Part shown: piece by piece, positions 7,593 to 15,506 of the stretch
How positions within the stretch are numbered: the stretch's first letter is position 1
How the letters are laid out: the number at the start of each line of letters is the position of its first letter
Assembly (NCBI RefSeq): GCF_040605455.1
Contig: NZ_JBEXCV010000022.1
Location: 1-64,000, forward strand
From: Embleya sp040605455
GTDB lineage: Bacteria; Actinomycetota; Actinomycetes; Streptomycetales; Streptomycetaceae
DNA length: 64,000 nt
Reading direction: 5' to 3'
The notes under the pieces: model-generated
Seen by the model: the letters and a program-made list of their open reading frames with translations, nothing else
What the model was told of the DNA's origin: nothing
Databases searched by the model: none
Program-made: the position numbers and the translations under genes

Positions 7593-8755
7593 GCGACCAC
7601 TCCTGAAGCGCGAAGCTCGGCGATGCGGTGCGGGCCCAGCCCGGCCGCGGCGAGCAGCTCGTCGGTGTCGGTGATCCCGGATTCGCGGACCGGGTACGGG
7701 TCCGTGGGCGCCTGCTGGCCGGCCAGCACCGGGCCCACCTGGCGGAACTCGCCCTGGACCGGGTGCTCGGCGGTGGCGAAGGCGCCGCGGGCCAGGTACT
7801 GCGGGTCGGCCAGCAGTTCCGGTACGGACAGCACCGCCGACACGCAAGTGTCGGCGGGGGCCAGCTCGGCCACCCAGTCGTCCCGGTCACGGGTGGCGAA
7901 GGCCGCCGCCAGATCGGCCCGGATCGCGTCCTGCGCGTCGTCGTCGAGCTGACGCGGGGCCCACTTGTCCAGCCCGGTCAGCCGGCACAGGTTCGCCCAG
8001 AAGCGGCCCTCGATCGCGGCCACCGCCAGCCACTTGCCGTCCCGCGCGCGGTAGGTGTCGTAGCACGCGTAGCGGCCGGTCAGGATGCCGTGCCGGGGCT
8101 CCGGTTCGACGCCGGTGGCCAGGTATTCGTCCACGCCCAGCGCCATCAGCGCGAGCATGCCGTCGGCCACCGAGACATCGAGGCGAGCGCCCTCGCCGGT
8201 GCGCTGCCGGCGGAACAGCGCGCCCATGATCGCGATGACCGCGTGCATCCCGCCGCCCGCGCTGTCCGCCACGGTCGCGCCCGGGATCGGTGGACCGCCG
8301 TCCGCGCCGGGGCCGGACATGTGCAGGAAGCCGCCCACGCCCAGGTAGTTCAGGTCGTGTCCGGCCTGCTGGGCGTGCGGACCGTCCTGGCCGAAGCCGG
8401 ACGTCGAGCAGTAGACGATTCGTGGGTTGCGCGCCGCGACCGCCTCCGGACCGATGCCCAGCCGGTCCACCACACCCGGGCGGAAGCTCTCGATCACCAC
8501 GTCGGCGCCCTCGACCAGGGTCAGGAACGCCTCGCGGCCCTCGGGTGCCTTCATGTCGACCAGCACGCGCTTCATCCGCCGATGCGCGCTGTACGAGTAG
8601 TAGGGCGGCGCGATCTGCACGCCGCTCTTGGCCGGGACCGGGCCGACCTTGATCACCTCGGCCCCGTAGTCCGCCAACCAGCGCGAGGCGCGGGCGGCGG
8701 GGCCCACGCTCGCGAGGTCCAATACCGTGACGCCTTCCAGGAACTCTCCGAACAT
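7589..8755 (-). CDS. CaiB/BaiF family III CoA-transferase (racemase-like)
   Basis: The 388-residue product starts MFGEFLEGVTVLDLASVGPA and carries the family marks GAEVIKVGP (about 31-39), YYSYSAHRRMKRVLVDMK, a LVEGADVVIESFRPGVVDRLGIG segment split over about 83-106, and the conserved Asp region HDLNYLGVGGFL. Family III members move CoA between acids or invert alpha-methyl-acyl-CoA centres. The operon context of FadE and MaoC enzymes fits either activation of a carboxylate or epimerisation before beta-oxidation of a branched side chain. The substrate cannot be read from the sequence. The stop overlaps the next start. Confidence 0.87.
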   Translation of the reverse strand: MFGEFLEGVTVLDLASVGPAARASRWLADYGAEVIKVGPVPAKSGVQIAPPYYSYSAHRRMKRVLVDMKAPEGREAFLTLVEGADVVIESFRPGVVDRLGIGPEAVAARNPRIVYCSTSGFGQDGPHAQQAGHDLNYLGVGGFLHMSGPGADGGPPIPGATVADSAGGGMHAVIAIMGALFRRQRTGEGARLDVSVADGMLALMALGVDEYLATGVEPEPRHGILTGRYACYDTYRARDGKWLAVAAIEGRFWANLCRLTGLDKWAPRQLDDDAQDAIRADLAAAFATRDRDDWVAELAPADTCVSAVLSVPELLADPQYLARGAFATAEHPVQGEFRQVGPVLAGQQAPTDPYPVRESGITDTDELLAAAGLGPHRIAELRASGVVA

Positions 8756-8768
8756 GACCGCGGCCCCG

Positions 8769-9950
8769 TCAGAAGTTCTTGGGAAGGCCGAGACCGCGGC
8801 GGGCGATGATGTTCTTCTGCACCTCGGAGGTGCCGCCGCCGATGGTGTCGAGCACGGTGTACCGGTAGGTCGAGTCGGCGCGACCGGTCATCGGCGCGTC
8901 CTCGGTGCCCACCCGCAGCTGGGTGCCCGGCGAGGCGATGTCCATCGACGCGTTCGCGAGCCGCTTGGACAACTCGGTGGCGTACAGCTTGTAGCCGGAC
9001 GCCTCGACCGTGGGCGGTTTTCCGCCACCGGACGCGGCGGCCACCACGCGCAGTCCGAGCAGGCGGGCGACGGCGGCCTCGGTGACCAGCGTGGCGAGCT
9101 GCTTGCGCACGATCGGGTCCTCGCGCAGCGGCTCGTCGTCGCGGGTGGCCTCCTTGACGTACTCGGTGAGCACGTTCAGCCGCTGCTGGATGGGGGCGAA
9201 CGAGAACATCGTGAAGCGTTCCAGGTCCAGTGCCTGGGAGATGTACTGGAAGCCCTTGTTCAGCTCGCCGACCACGTATTCGTCGGAGACCCAGACGTCG
9301 TCGAAGAAGACGTCGTTGGTGCGCTCGTCGCCCATCGTCCAGATGCCTCGGACGGTGATGCCCGGGTGGTCCATCGGCACCAGGAACAGCGTGATGCCGT
9401 GGTGCTTGGGCGCGTCGGGATCGGTGCGCGCGCCGACCCAGTACCACTCGGCGAAGTGCGCGGAGGTGGTCCAGGTCTTCTGGCCGTTGAGCCGCCAGCC
9501 CTCGCCGTCGCGGACCGCGCGCAGCTTCATCGAGGCGGCGTCGGAACCGGCTTCGGGCTCGCTGTAGCCGACCGCGAACTCGACCTCGTTGTTCAGGATT
9601 TTCGGCAGGAACTCGGCCTTGAGCTTGTCGCTGCCGTGCGCGAGCAGGGTCTTGCCGATGATGCCGACGCCCTTGCCGATCTGCGGTCCACCGCGGCCGG
9701 CCAGGGCCTCGTTGAGCAGGTATTCGTAGACCCCGTCGCCGTCCTGGCCACCCCATTCCTCGGGCCAGGTGATGCCGAGCCAGCCTTGGTCGGCCATCTT
9801 GCGCATGTATGCGCGGCGGGCGGGGGTGTCGACGACCTGGGCCATGTTCTCCCGGGTGACATCGAACACTTCAGGGTCGGGATTGGCGTCGAGAAACCGC
9901 TCGACCGTCTCGCTGAACGCGGTCTGGTCGGGGGAGAAGTCGAAGTCCAC
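8769..9950 (-). CDS. Acyl-CoA dehydrogenase (FadE), first gene of the operon
   Basis: This 393-residue FadE starts at GTG 9950 (VDFDFSPDQTAFSETVERF) behind an AAGGCGA ribosome site. It has WLGITWPEEWGGQ, GYSEPEAGSDAASMKLRA (flavin/substrate loop), WRLNGQKTWTTSAHFAEWYW and the C-terminal GGGTSEVQKNIIARRGLGL. It has the complete C-terminal motif that the 5443-6582 partner lacks, so the two could form a heterotetramer. The shared operator lies 75 bp upstream of the start (10025-10039), so the whole five-gene operon is probably repressor-controlled. Confidence 0.9.
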   Translation of the reverse strand: MDFDFSPDQTAFSETVERFLDANPDPEVFDVTRENMAQVVDTPARRAYMRKMADQGWLGITWPEEWGGQDGDGVYEYLLNEALAGRGGPQIGKGVGIIGKTLLAHGSDKLKAEFLPKILNNEVEFAVGYSEPEAGSDAASMKLRAVRDGEGWRLNGQKTWTTSAHFAEWYWVGARTDPDAPKHHGITLFLVPMDHPGITVRGIWTMGDERTNDVFFDDVWVSDEYVVGELNKGFQYISQALDLERFTMFSFAPIQQRLNVLTEYVKEATRDDEPLREDPIVRKQLATLVTEAAVARLLGLRVVAAASGGGKPPTVEASGYKLYATELSKRLANASMDIASPGTQLRVGTEDAPMTGRADSTYRYTVLDTIGGGTSEVQKNIIARRGLGLPKNF

Positions 9951-10024
9951 GGGTCGCCTTTCGGGGCGCGCCCATGCCGGCAGCCTCACCTGTGTACGTG
10001 CAGGTGAGGCAGCCGGCACAGAAC

Positions 10025-10039
10025 CTGACGGTTAGTCAG
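10025..10039. promoter_or_regulatory. Shared palindromic operator, site 1 (CTGACGGTTAGTCAG)
   Basis: The perfect 5-bp arms CTGAC/GTCAG flank 5 nt, 75 bp upstream of the GTG of the five-gene FadE-MaoC-CaiB operon. An identical 15-mer occurs at 31564-31578. It is the first of twelve related sites in promoter regions of catabolic genes in this window. Confidence 0.72.
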
Positions 10040-10196
10040 ATCAAAGTAACACCGGCCCGGGTTCATTTCGAGTGGCGGTCGGCAATAGATGTGTGGGCCC
10101 CGTCTCGCTCCCGCGTGCGCGCCGGGCGCGGTCCGGGCGCGACCGACGGACCGGTTCTGGACAAGTCCGGAAAAGTTACGGCGCGTCCGCGATCGA

Positions 10197-10213
10197 CCAC
10201 CTATCGTAGGTGG
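10197..10213. promoter_or_regulatory. 7-bp inverted repeat at the start of a small gene
   Basis: CCACCTA (10197-10203) and TAGGTGG (10207-10213) form a perfect palindrome around TCG. It touches the possible GTG (10210) and ATG (10216) starts of the small CxxC protein. It could be an autoregulatory or roadblock site; function unknown. Confidence 0.4.
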
Positions 10214-10215
10214 AC

Positions 10216-10506
10216 ATGAGCGGAAATGCTTGCCCGCAATGTGGTCGGGAACACCCATGGTGCGAGGTCGAGTGGTCGGCGTACGAGCCGGACGACGCGG
10301 ACCATCCGGAGCCGGTCGACGGTGACGCCGAGGGGCCGCCGTATCGGGTCGGCGAACTGCTCCCCGACATCCTCGATTTCCTCGCCCGCGGCAGCCGCGG
10401 GCGGCCGGATCGGTCCGGTGCGTATGGGCCCGGTCGGGCCGATGCGCGCGAAAGCCCGGGTCGGTCCCTGCGGGGACTGATACCCGGGCCCAGGCGCCGG
10501 TATTGA
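10216..10506 (+). CDS. Small hypothetical protein with zinc-binding-like cysteines
   Basis: The predicted 96-residue product begins MSGNACPQCGREHPWCEVEW. The CPQC pair plus a third Cys could bind zinc, but a fourth ligand is not obvious. The middle is acidic (DDADHPEPVDGDAEG) and the C-terminal third is Arg/Gly/Pro-rich and may be disordered. No family was recognised. There is no strong ribosome site before ATG 10216 or GTG 10210. It is convergent with the IpdF-like gene. Confidence 0.5.
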   Translation: MSGNACPQCGREHPWCEVEWSAYEPDDADHPEPVDGDAEGPPYRVGELLPDILDFLARGSRGRPDRSGAYGPGRADARESPGRSLRGLIPGPRRRY

Positions 10507-10637
10507 CGACGCGTCAGGCCACCGTGCGTGGCCCGATCGAGCCGCCGCATGAGGGTGATGTGTCGTCAGGATGCGCTCTGGCGCGCGGTGTTGGCGAGAT
10601 GACGCGCCGTCATGCAGGTGAGTGGGTTGGCGCTGTT

Positions 10638-10737
10638 GTGCCGTCGGACCCGCGGTGTCGTCGGGCCCGGCGTGTCCTCGGGGCCCGCCGTGCTTCAGGC
10701 CGCCGTGCCGTCGGGCGCGCCGTGCCGTCAGGCGCGC
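10638..10737. repeat. Degenerate 17-18 bp tandem repeats at the 3' end of the ipdF-like gene
   Basis: About six imperfect units of the type GTGCCGTCGGGCCCGCC run from 10638 to about 10737. The last ones cover the stop codon of the minus-strand SDR gene (10728-10730). It looks like local slippage expansion; it may also form weak hairpins ending transcription. Confidence 0.5.
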
Positions 10738-11513
10738 TGCGAGCTGACCGAGACGACCTCACCGGTCATGTACGAGGAGTAGTCCGAGGCGAGGAAGACC
10801 ATCACGTTCGCGACCTCCCAGGGCTCGGCGGCACGGCCGAACGCCTCGCGCGAGGACAGCTCTTCGAGCAGCTCCTCCGAGGACGCCTTGGCCAGGAACG
10901 CGTGCATCGCGATGCTCGGCGCGACCGCGTTGACCCGGACGCCGAACTCGGCTGCCTCCACGGCCGAGCAGCGGGTCAGCGCCATCACGCCGGCCTTGGC
11001 CGCGGCGTAGTGCGCCTGGCCCTTCTGCGCTCGCCAGCCCAGCACCGAGGCGTTGTTGACGATCACGCCCTTGCCGCGCGGCTGCATGTGCCGCAGCGCC
11101 GCCCGGGTGCAGCGGAAGGTGCCGTTCAGGGTCACGTTCATGACCAGGTCCCACTGCGCGTCGGTCATGTCGACGAGGTTGGCCTCGCCGCCGAGCCCGG
11201 CGTTGTTGATCAGCACGTCGATGCCGTCGAGTTCGCGCGCGGCCGTGTCGATCAGGTTCTGTACGTCCTCCTCGACCGTGACGTCGCACGGGACGGCGAG
11301 CGGCCGGGACCCGATCAGCTTGGCGAGTTCGTCGGCGGCCTCGCCGAGTCGGCGCTCGTGCTTGTCGCTGATCGCGATCACGGCGCCCTCCTCGGCGGCG
11401 CGCTTGGCCGCCGCGAAGCCGATCCCGGTGCCCGCGGCAGCGGTGATCAGCACGGTCTTGCCGGCCAGCAGGCCGTGGCCCTCGACGTAGGCGGGGGCGG
11501 GGGTGGGGCTCAC
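10728..11513 (-). CDS. ipdF: IpdF-like short-chain dehydrogenase
   Basis: The 261-residue SDR has GHGLLAGKTVLITAAAGTG (Rossmann glycine motif written TAAAGTGIG), NNAG at about 90, and a catalytic Ser-Tyr-Lys set within NNASVLGWR and HYAAAKAGVM. The string VIVNNASVLGWRAQ and the ending SYMTGEVVSVS strongly recall mycobacterial IpdF (Rv3559c), which oxidises the 5-hydroxyl group of the ring C/D intermediate HIP-CoA after side-chain shortening. As in mycobacteria, it is next to FadE30; here its GTG overlaps the fadE30 stop (GTGA, 11510-11513). The assignment is from remembered similarity. Confidence 0.83.
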   Translation of the reverse strand: MSPTPAPAYVEGHGLLAGKTVLITAAAGTGIGFAAAKRAAEEGAVIAISDKHERRLGEAADELAKLIGSRPLAVPCDVTVEEDVQNLIDTAARELDGIDVLINNAGLGGEANLVDMTDAQWDLVMNVTLNGTFRCTRAALRHMQPRGKGVIVNNASVLGWRAQKGQAHYAAAKAGVMALTRCSAVEAAEFGVRVNAVAPSIAMHAFLAKASSEELLEELSSREAFGRAAEPWEVANVMVFLASDYSSYMTGEVVSVSSQRA

Positions 11514-12694
11514 TTGGCGTCTCCTCGCGGTTCACGGGGCATGCCGAGGACGCGCTCGGCGATGATGTTGCGCTGCACCTCGTTCGACCCGCCGTAGATG
11601 GTGTCGGACTTGGTGAACAGGAACAGGCGCTGTGCGGCGGACAGTTCGTACGGGGCCTCGGCCGCCAGGGTGGCCTCGACGCCGGCCACGTCCATCGCGA
11701 GCGTGCCCAGGCGCTGATGCCAGCCGGCCCACACCAGCTTGGCCACCGACGCCGCGCCGGGGTCGGGCGATCCGAGCGTGCGCAGCGCGTTGCAGCGCAG
11801 CACCTTCAGGTCGATCCAGCTCTGTAGCAGTCGATCGCGCAGTGCCGGGTCCTCGATCGAGCCGTTGGCCTTCGCCTCGGCGACCACTCGGTCCAACTCG
11901 ATCTCGAAGCCGATCTGCTGGGCCAGCGTGGACACCCCGCGCTCGAACGCGAGCAGGCCCATCGCCACGCCCCAGCCCGCGCCGACCTCGCCGACCACGT
12001 GCTCGGCGCCGGCCCGGGCGTTGTCGAAGAACACTTCGTTGAACTCGCTGGTGCCGGTGAGCTGGACGATCGGGCGGACCTCGATGCCGGGCTGGTCCAT
12101 CGGCGCGAGCAGGAAGGTGATGCCCTTGTGCCGCTGCGAGGCGGGGTCGGTGCGGGCCAGCACGAAGCACCAATTCGCCTCGTGTGCGAGCGAGGTCCAC
12201 ACTTTCTGGCCGGTGATCAGCCAGTCGCCGGACTCGGGGTCGACGGTCGCGGTGGTGCGCAAATTGGCCAGATCGGAGCCGGCGCCCGGCTCGGAGTAGC
12301 CCTGGCACCACAGTTCCTCGCCACGCGCGATGGCGGGCAGGAAGCGGGCCTTCTGCTCGTCGGTGCCGAACGCGAGTACGGTCGGGCCGAGCAGGTTCTC
12401 GCCCATGTGGTTGACCCGGCCGGGCGCCTGGGCACGGGCGTACTCCTCGCCGAAGATCACCTGTTGCATCAGGGACGCCTCGCGACCCCCGTACTTCCTG
12501 GGCCAGTCCAGGCCGATCCAGCCGCCCTCGCCCAGGCGCAGTTCCCAGGCCCGACGGATCTCGAAGTGCTCGTGCTCGCTGCCGGGACCGCCGGTACCGA
12601 CGGCCGCGGCGAACTCACCGGAGAGGTTCTCCCGGAGCCACTCGCGGACCTCGGCCCGGAACTCCTCGTCCTCGGCGCTGTACCGGAAATCCAC
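11510..12694 (-). CDS. fadE30: FadE30-like acyl-CoA dehydrogenase
   Basis: The 394-residue product resembles mycobacterial FadE30 along its length: GGPGSEHEHFEIRRAWELRL, ARAQAPGRVNHMGENLLGPT, ELWCQGYSEPGAGSDLANLR, SLAHEANWCFVLARTDPASQ, and the ending DTIYGGSNEVQRNIIAERVL. FadE30 dehydrogenates the HIP-CoA propionyl side chain in ring C/D degradation. The GGSNE(V/I)Q motif is complete. It is preceded by a 16-bp intercistronic hairpin (12729-12770) and followed by an overlapping ipdF-like gene, in a three-gene unit with the SDR at 12789-13715. Confidence 0.85.
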   Translation of the reverse strand: MDFRYSAEDEEFRAEVREWLRENLSGEFAAAVGTGGPGSEHEHFEIRRAWELRLGEGGWIGLDWPRKYGGREASLMQQVIFGEEYARAQAPGRVNHMGENLLGPTVLAFGTDEQKARFLPAIARGEELWCQGYSEPGAGSDLANLRTTATVDPESGDWLITGQKVWTSLAHEANWCFVLARTDPASQRHKGITFLLAPMDQPGIEVRPIVQLTGTSEFNEVFFDNARAGAEHVVGEVGAGWGVAMGLLAFERGVSTLAQQIGFEIELDRVVAEAKANGSIEDPALRDRLLQSWIDLKVLRCNALRTLGSPDPGAASVAKLVWAGWHQRLGTLAMDVAGVEATLAAEAPYELSAAQRLFLFTKSDTIYGGSNEVQRNIIAERVLGMPREPRGDAK

Positions 12695-12728
12695 CGCGTG
12701 TCCAATCTCGTCTTCCGAGGGTCGGCGG

Positions 12729-12770
12729 CCACGCGCGCGGGGTCACGGTCACCGGACCCCGCGCGCGTGG
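12729..12770 (-). terminator. 16-bp stem-loop between two genes of one operon
   Basis: CCACGCGCGCGGGGTC (12729-12744) pairs perfectly with GACCCCGCGCGCGTGG (12755-12770) around a 10-nt loop. It lies between the stop of the upstream SDR (12789) and the ATG of fadE30 (12694). It could attenuate or terminate transcription, or protect the mRNA end. No separate promoter for fadE30 is visible, so partial read-through is likely. Confidence 0.6.
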
Positions 12771-12788
12771 TGCGTGCCGAGGGCTGGG

Positions 12789-13715
12789 TCAGTTGCCGGC
12801 GGCGGCAGCGGCCTCGGCGGCCTTCTTCTTGGCCGCGGCGGCCGCGTACTCCTTGAGCTGCGCGAGCACCGGCATCGGGTCCTGGCCGATCTGGGTGGGC
12901 AGCTTCTCGGCGATCTCCTCGGCCGTCCAGCGGTCGGCCGCGTACATCGTCTTGATCTCGTGCGGCTGGTCCCACAGCGCAATCTTGGGGCCGGCGGTCG
13001 TGTACACCTGACCGGTGATGTTCTTGGCGTGGTCGGAGAGCAGGAAGACCACCAGCTCGGCGACGTCCTCGGGGTCGCCGATCTCCTTGAGCGTCTGCGG
13101 GACGCCTTCGGACATCCGGGTCCGGGCCACCGGTGCGACGCAGTTGGCGTTGACGCCGTACTTGTTCAGGCCCAGCGCGGCGGAGCGCACGAACGAGACG
13201 ATGCCGCCCTTGGCCGCGGCGTAGTTCGCCTGGGCGACCGAGCCGAGCGCGTACACGCCGGAGGTGAAGCCGACGATCGAGCCGAAGCCCTGGGTCTTCA
13301 TCACCTTGGACGCGGCCTGCACGACGGTGAAGGTGCCCTTGAGGTGGGTCGCGATGACGCTGTCCCACTCGTCCTCGGTCATGTTGAACAACATGCGCTC
13401 GCGCAGGTTGCCCGCGACGGTGACGACGCCGTCGATCCGGCCCCACTTCTCGACGCCGGCGGTCACGATCCGGGCGCCGCCCTCCATCGTGGCCACGGAG
13501 TCGGCGACCGCGACGGCCTCGCCGCCGAGCGCCTCGATCTCCTTCACCACGGCGTCGGCGACCTCGCTGGTCGGCTCGCTGCCGTCCATCGCGACGCCGT
13601 AGTCGTTCACGACCACCTTGGCGCCGTGTGCGGCGGCGGCGAGGGCGACGGCGCGGCCGATGCCCCGGCCGGCGCCGGTGACCGCGATTACCTTGCCCGT
13701 GAGGAAGTCACCCAT
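12789..13715 (-). CDS. Short-chain dehydrogenase with C-terminal extension
   Basis: The 308-residue SDR starts MGDFLTGKVIAVTGAGRGIG (TGAGRGIG cofactor motif), has an Asn-Asp region VVVNDYG, a catalytic Ser in GSIVGFTSGVYALG and a YAAAKGG active-site Tyr-Lys pair. Its C-terminal 60 residues extend beyond the usual SDR core (DQPHEIKTMYAADRWTAEEI) and end in an Ala/Lys-rich tail. The extension resembles the hydroxyacyl-CoA dehydrogenase branch related to HSD17B4 and to Rv3548c-type proteins. It probably oxidises a 3-hydroxyacyl-CoA. It is the first gene of the unit with fadE30 and ipdF and has shared operator site 2 about 220 bp upstream. Confidence 0.82.
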   Translation of the reverse strand: MGDFLTGKVIAVTGAGRGIGRAVALAAAAHGAKVVVNDYGVAMDGSEPTSEVADAVVKEIEALGGEAVAVADSVATMEGGARIVTAGVEKWGRIDGVVTVAGNLRERMLFNMTEDEWDSVIATHLKGTFTVVQAASKVMKTQGFGSIVGFTSGVYALGSVAQANYAAAKGGIVSFVRSAALGLNKYGVNANCVAPVARTRMSEGVPQTLKEIGDPEDVAELVVFLLSDHAKNITGQVYTTAGPKIALWDQPHEIKTMYAADRWTAEEIAEKLPTQIGQDPMPVLAQLKEYAAAAAKKKAAEAAAAAGN

Positions 13716-13938
13716 GTGTTGTCCGCTCCTTGTCGGTGGCCTCGTCGGTAGGCCCCGGAAATCGAGGGCCGAGGCCCAGGTCGGGTCGGTCGTGGCGCGC
13801 TCCGCGGTCGCTGCGGCCGGGGCCGCTTCGAACGCCTGCTTCGGCCGCCTGTGCGGGGGGACCCGCGCAGGCGTGCGCAGCCTCGCAGCCTTGCGGACGC
13901 AAGGTGCGCGGCCTGTGAGAACGCCCTCTCGACATTAT

Positions 13939-13953
13939 CTGACGATCCGTTAG
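13939..13953. promoter_or_regulatory. Shared palindromic operator, site 2 (CTGACGATCCGTTAG)
   Basis: It fits the pattern with one C-to-T change in the right arm (GTTAG). It lies between the divergent SDR-fadE30-ipdF unit (start 13715) and the cyclase gene (start 14100), placed to control both. Confidence 0.68.
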
Positions 13954-14099
13954 TTTTCCTGGGTAGAGTGCCGCAGCACACAGCACCATGCACAGTTCTT
14001 GACAGCACTTGACAGCGCGGTCGTCGGATTCCGAGAGTGCGCCTGTCGGTACTTCGTGCCCATCGGCACGTGTCACCACCGCCTGGAGGAGGCTCCCCT

Positions 14100-15026
14100 A
14101 TGTCGCTGCCCCCCGAGTTCCATGAACTGGCCGCACGCGTGAACAACTGGGGCCGGTGGGGCCAGGACGACGAGATCGGGACGGTCAACCTGATCACGGC
14201 CGATGTGGTCAAGGCCGCGGCGGGCTGCGTGCGCACCGGAAAGCGCTTCTCGCTGGCCGTAGAGCTGCGCGAGGACGGCATCCAGAACGGGATGATCCCG
14301 GGCCGGGACAACCCCAAGCGCACCACGTTCCTGGTCAACCACGAGGTCTTCGGCCCCGGCACGGTGGCCACCAGCGACGACTCGGTGGTGATGGGCATTC
14401 AGGCGGGCACGCACTGGGACGGGCTGACCCACGCGACGTACGACGACCGGCTGTACAACGGCCACTCGGCCAAGGAGACGGTCACCGCGGAGGACGGCGC
14501 GCGCAAGCTGGGCATCCACAACGTGAAGACGCTGGTCTCGCGCGGGGTGCTGCTGGACGTGGCCCGGGCCAAGGGTGTGGACATCCTGCCGCCGGAGTAC
14601 GCGGTGACCCCTGCGGACCTGGAAGTGGCCGAGGATTTCGGCAACGTGAAGGTGCGCGCGGGCGACATCGTGCTGGTGCGTACCGGGCAGATCCGGCAGT
14701 ACTTCGCGGGCGAGAAGGACATGTACTTCTACGGCCCGGGCCTGTCGGTGCGCACGCCCGAGTGGTTCCACGCGCGCGACGTCGCGGCGGTGGCCAACGA
14801 CACCGTGACGTTCGAGGTCTTCCCGCCGGAGATCGAGGACTGCTTCATGGCCGTGCACGCGCTGCACCTGGTGGAGATGGGCATGCTCCAGGGGCAGAAC
14901 TGGAACCTGGAGGAGTTGTCCGAGGACTGCGCCGCGGACGGCGTGTACGAGTTCTTCCTGGAGGCATCGCCGGAGCCCTTCGTGGGCGGTGTCGGCACGC
15001 CGGTGAACCCGGTGGCGATCAAGTAG
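14100..15026 (+). CDS. Cyclase family metal-dependent hydrolase
   Basis: The 308-residue product belongs to the cyclase/kynurenine formamidase-like family (PF04199 type). The signature GTHWDGLTH (about residues 100-108) supplies the metal ligands, and a second ligand region is around YNGHSAKE. WGRWGQDDEIGTVNLIT near the N-terminus is typical of the longer bacterial subgroup. Members hydrolyse amides, lactones or formamides. The steroid-regulon context suggests opening of a lactone or cyclic intermediate, but this is inference. ATG 14100 follows a strong GGAGGAGG site. It is divergent from the SDR/fadE30 unit and shares operator site 2. Confidence 0.85.
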   Translation: MSLPPEFHELAARVNNWGRWGQDDEIGTVNLITADVVKAAAGCVRTGKRFSLAVELREDGIQNGMIPGRDNPKRTTFLVNHEVFGPGTVATSDDSVVMGIQAGTHWDGLTHATYDDRLYNGHSAKETVTAEDGARKLGIHNVKTLVSRGVLLDVARAKGVDILPPEYAVTPADLEVAEDFGNVKVRAGDIVLVRTGQIRQYFAGEKDMYFYGPGLSVRTPEWFHARDVAAVANDTVTFEVFPPEIEDCFMAVHALHLVEMGMLQGQNWNLEELSEDCAADGVYEFFLEASPEPFVGGVGTPVNPVAIK

Positions 15027-15113
15027 TCGCGGGTGGTCCGGGGCGGCGCGGATCGGGTCGGCATCCGGCCCGGGTCGGGCGCGGCCCTCGAACACGCGTG
15101 GATCGGACGGCGT

Positions 15114-15150
15114 GCGGGCCCCGGACAGGATCGCCCTGCCCCGGGCCCGC
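15114..15150 (+). terminator. Hairpin after the cyclase gene
   Basis: GCGGGCCC (15114-15121) pairs with GGGCCCGC (15143-15150), with a further inner AGG/CCT pairing. It lies about 90 nt past the cyclase stop. Confidence 0.5.
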
Positions 15151-15459
15151 GTGCGCTCCGGGCACCGCGACGAGGCCCGGAACGATGACGGTCCCACTTC
15201 GTCGAGGAAACCCGGGGCACTTCCCGGGCGCCTCGTCGTCCCCTCGCGAACGACCGCCACACTCAGGGTGATCAGTGTCGGACGAGGCGTCAACACCCTT
15301 CGGACATCGATTTCGTCGCCGGGATCACGATTCGTCCGCACATGGGCTGCCGCGGCACATCGGCCACTTGCGCCCCACCGAACTCGGGTAGCGCGGGTGT
15401 CGCGCCACCACCCGCGGAGGTCGGCATCTCCGCGGGCCGCCGCGCTTCGGACGCCAGAC
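15151..15459. other. Intergenic region upstream of the XRE gene
   Basis: I see no gene with codon bias or a ribosome site in this stretch. A toxin partner for the downstream XRE protein would be expected here in a HigBA-like locus, but neither strand shows a RelE/HigB-like sequence. Confidence 0.4.
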
Positions 15460-15477
15460 CATATACTTGAATATATG
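15460..15477 (+). promoter_or_regulatory. AT-rich inverted repeat, likely XRE operator
   Basis: CATATA (15460-15465) and TATATG (15472-15477) form perfect arms around CTTGAA. It stands out strongly in this GC-rich DNA and sits 30 bp before the XRE start. It probably overlaps the promoter -10 region and serves autoregulation. Confidence 0.6.
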
Positions 15478-15506
15478 GATGATCCTCGCGCGAAGGGAGA
15501 ATCCTC

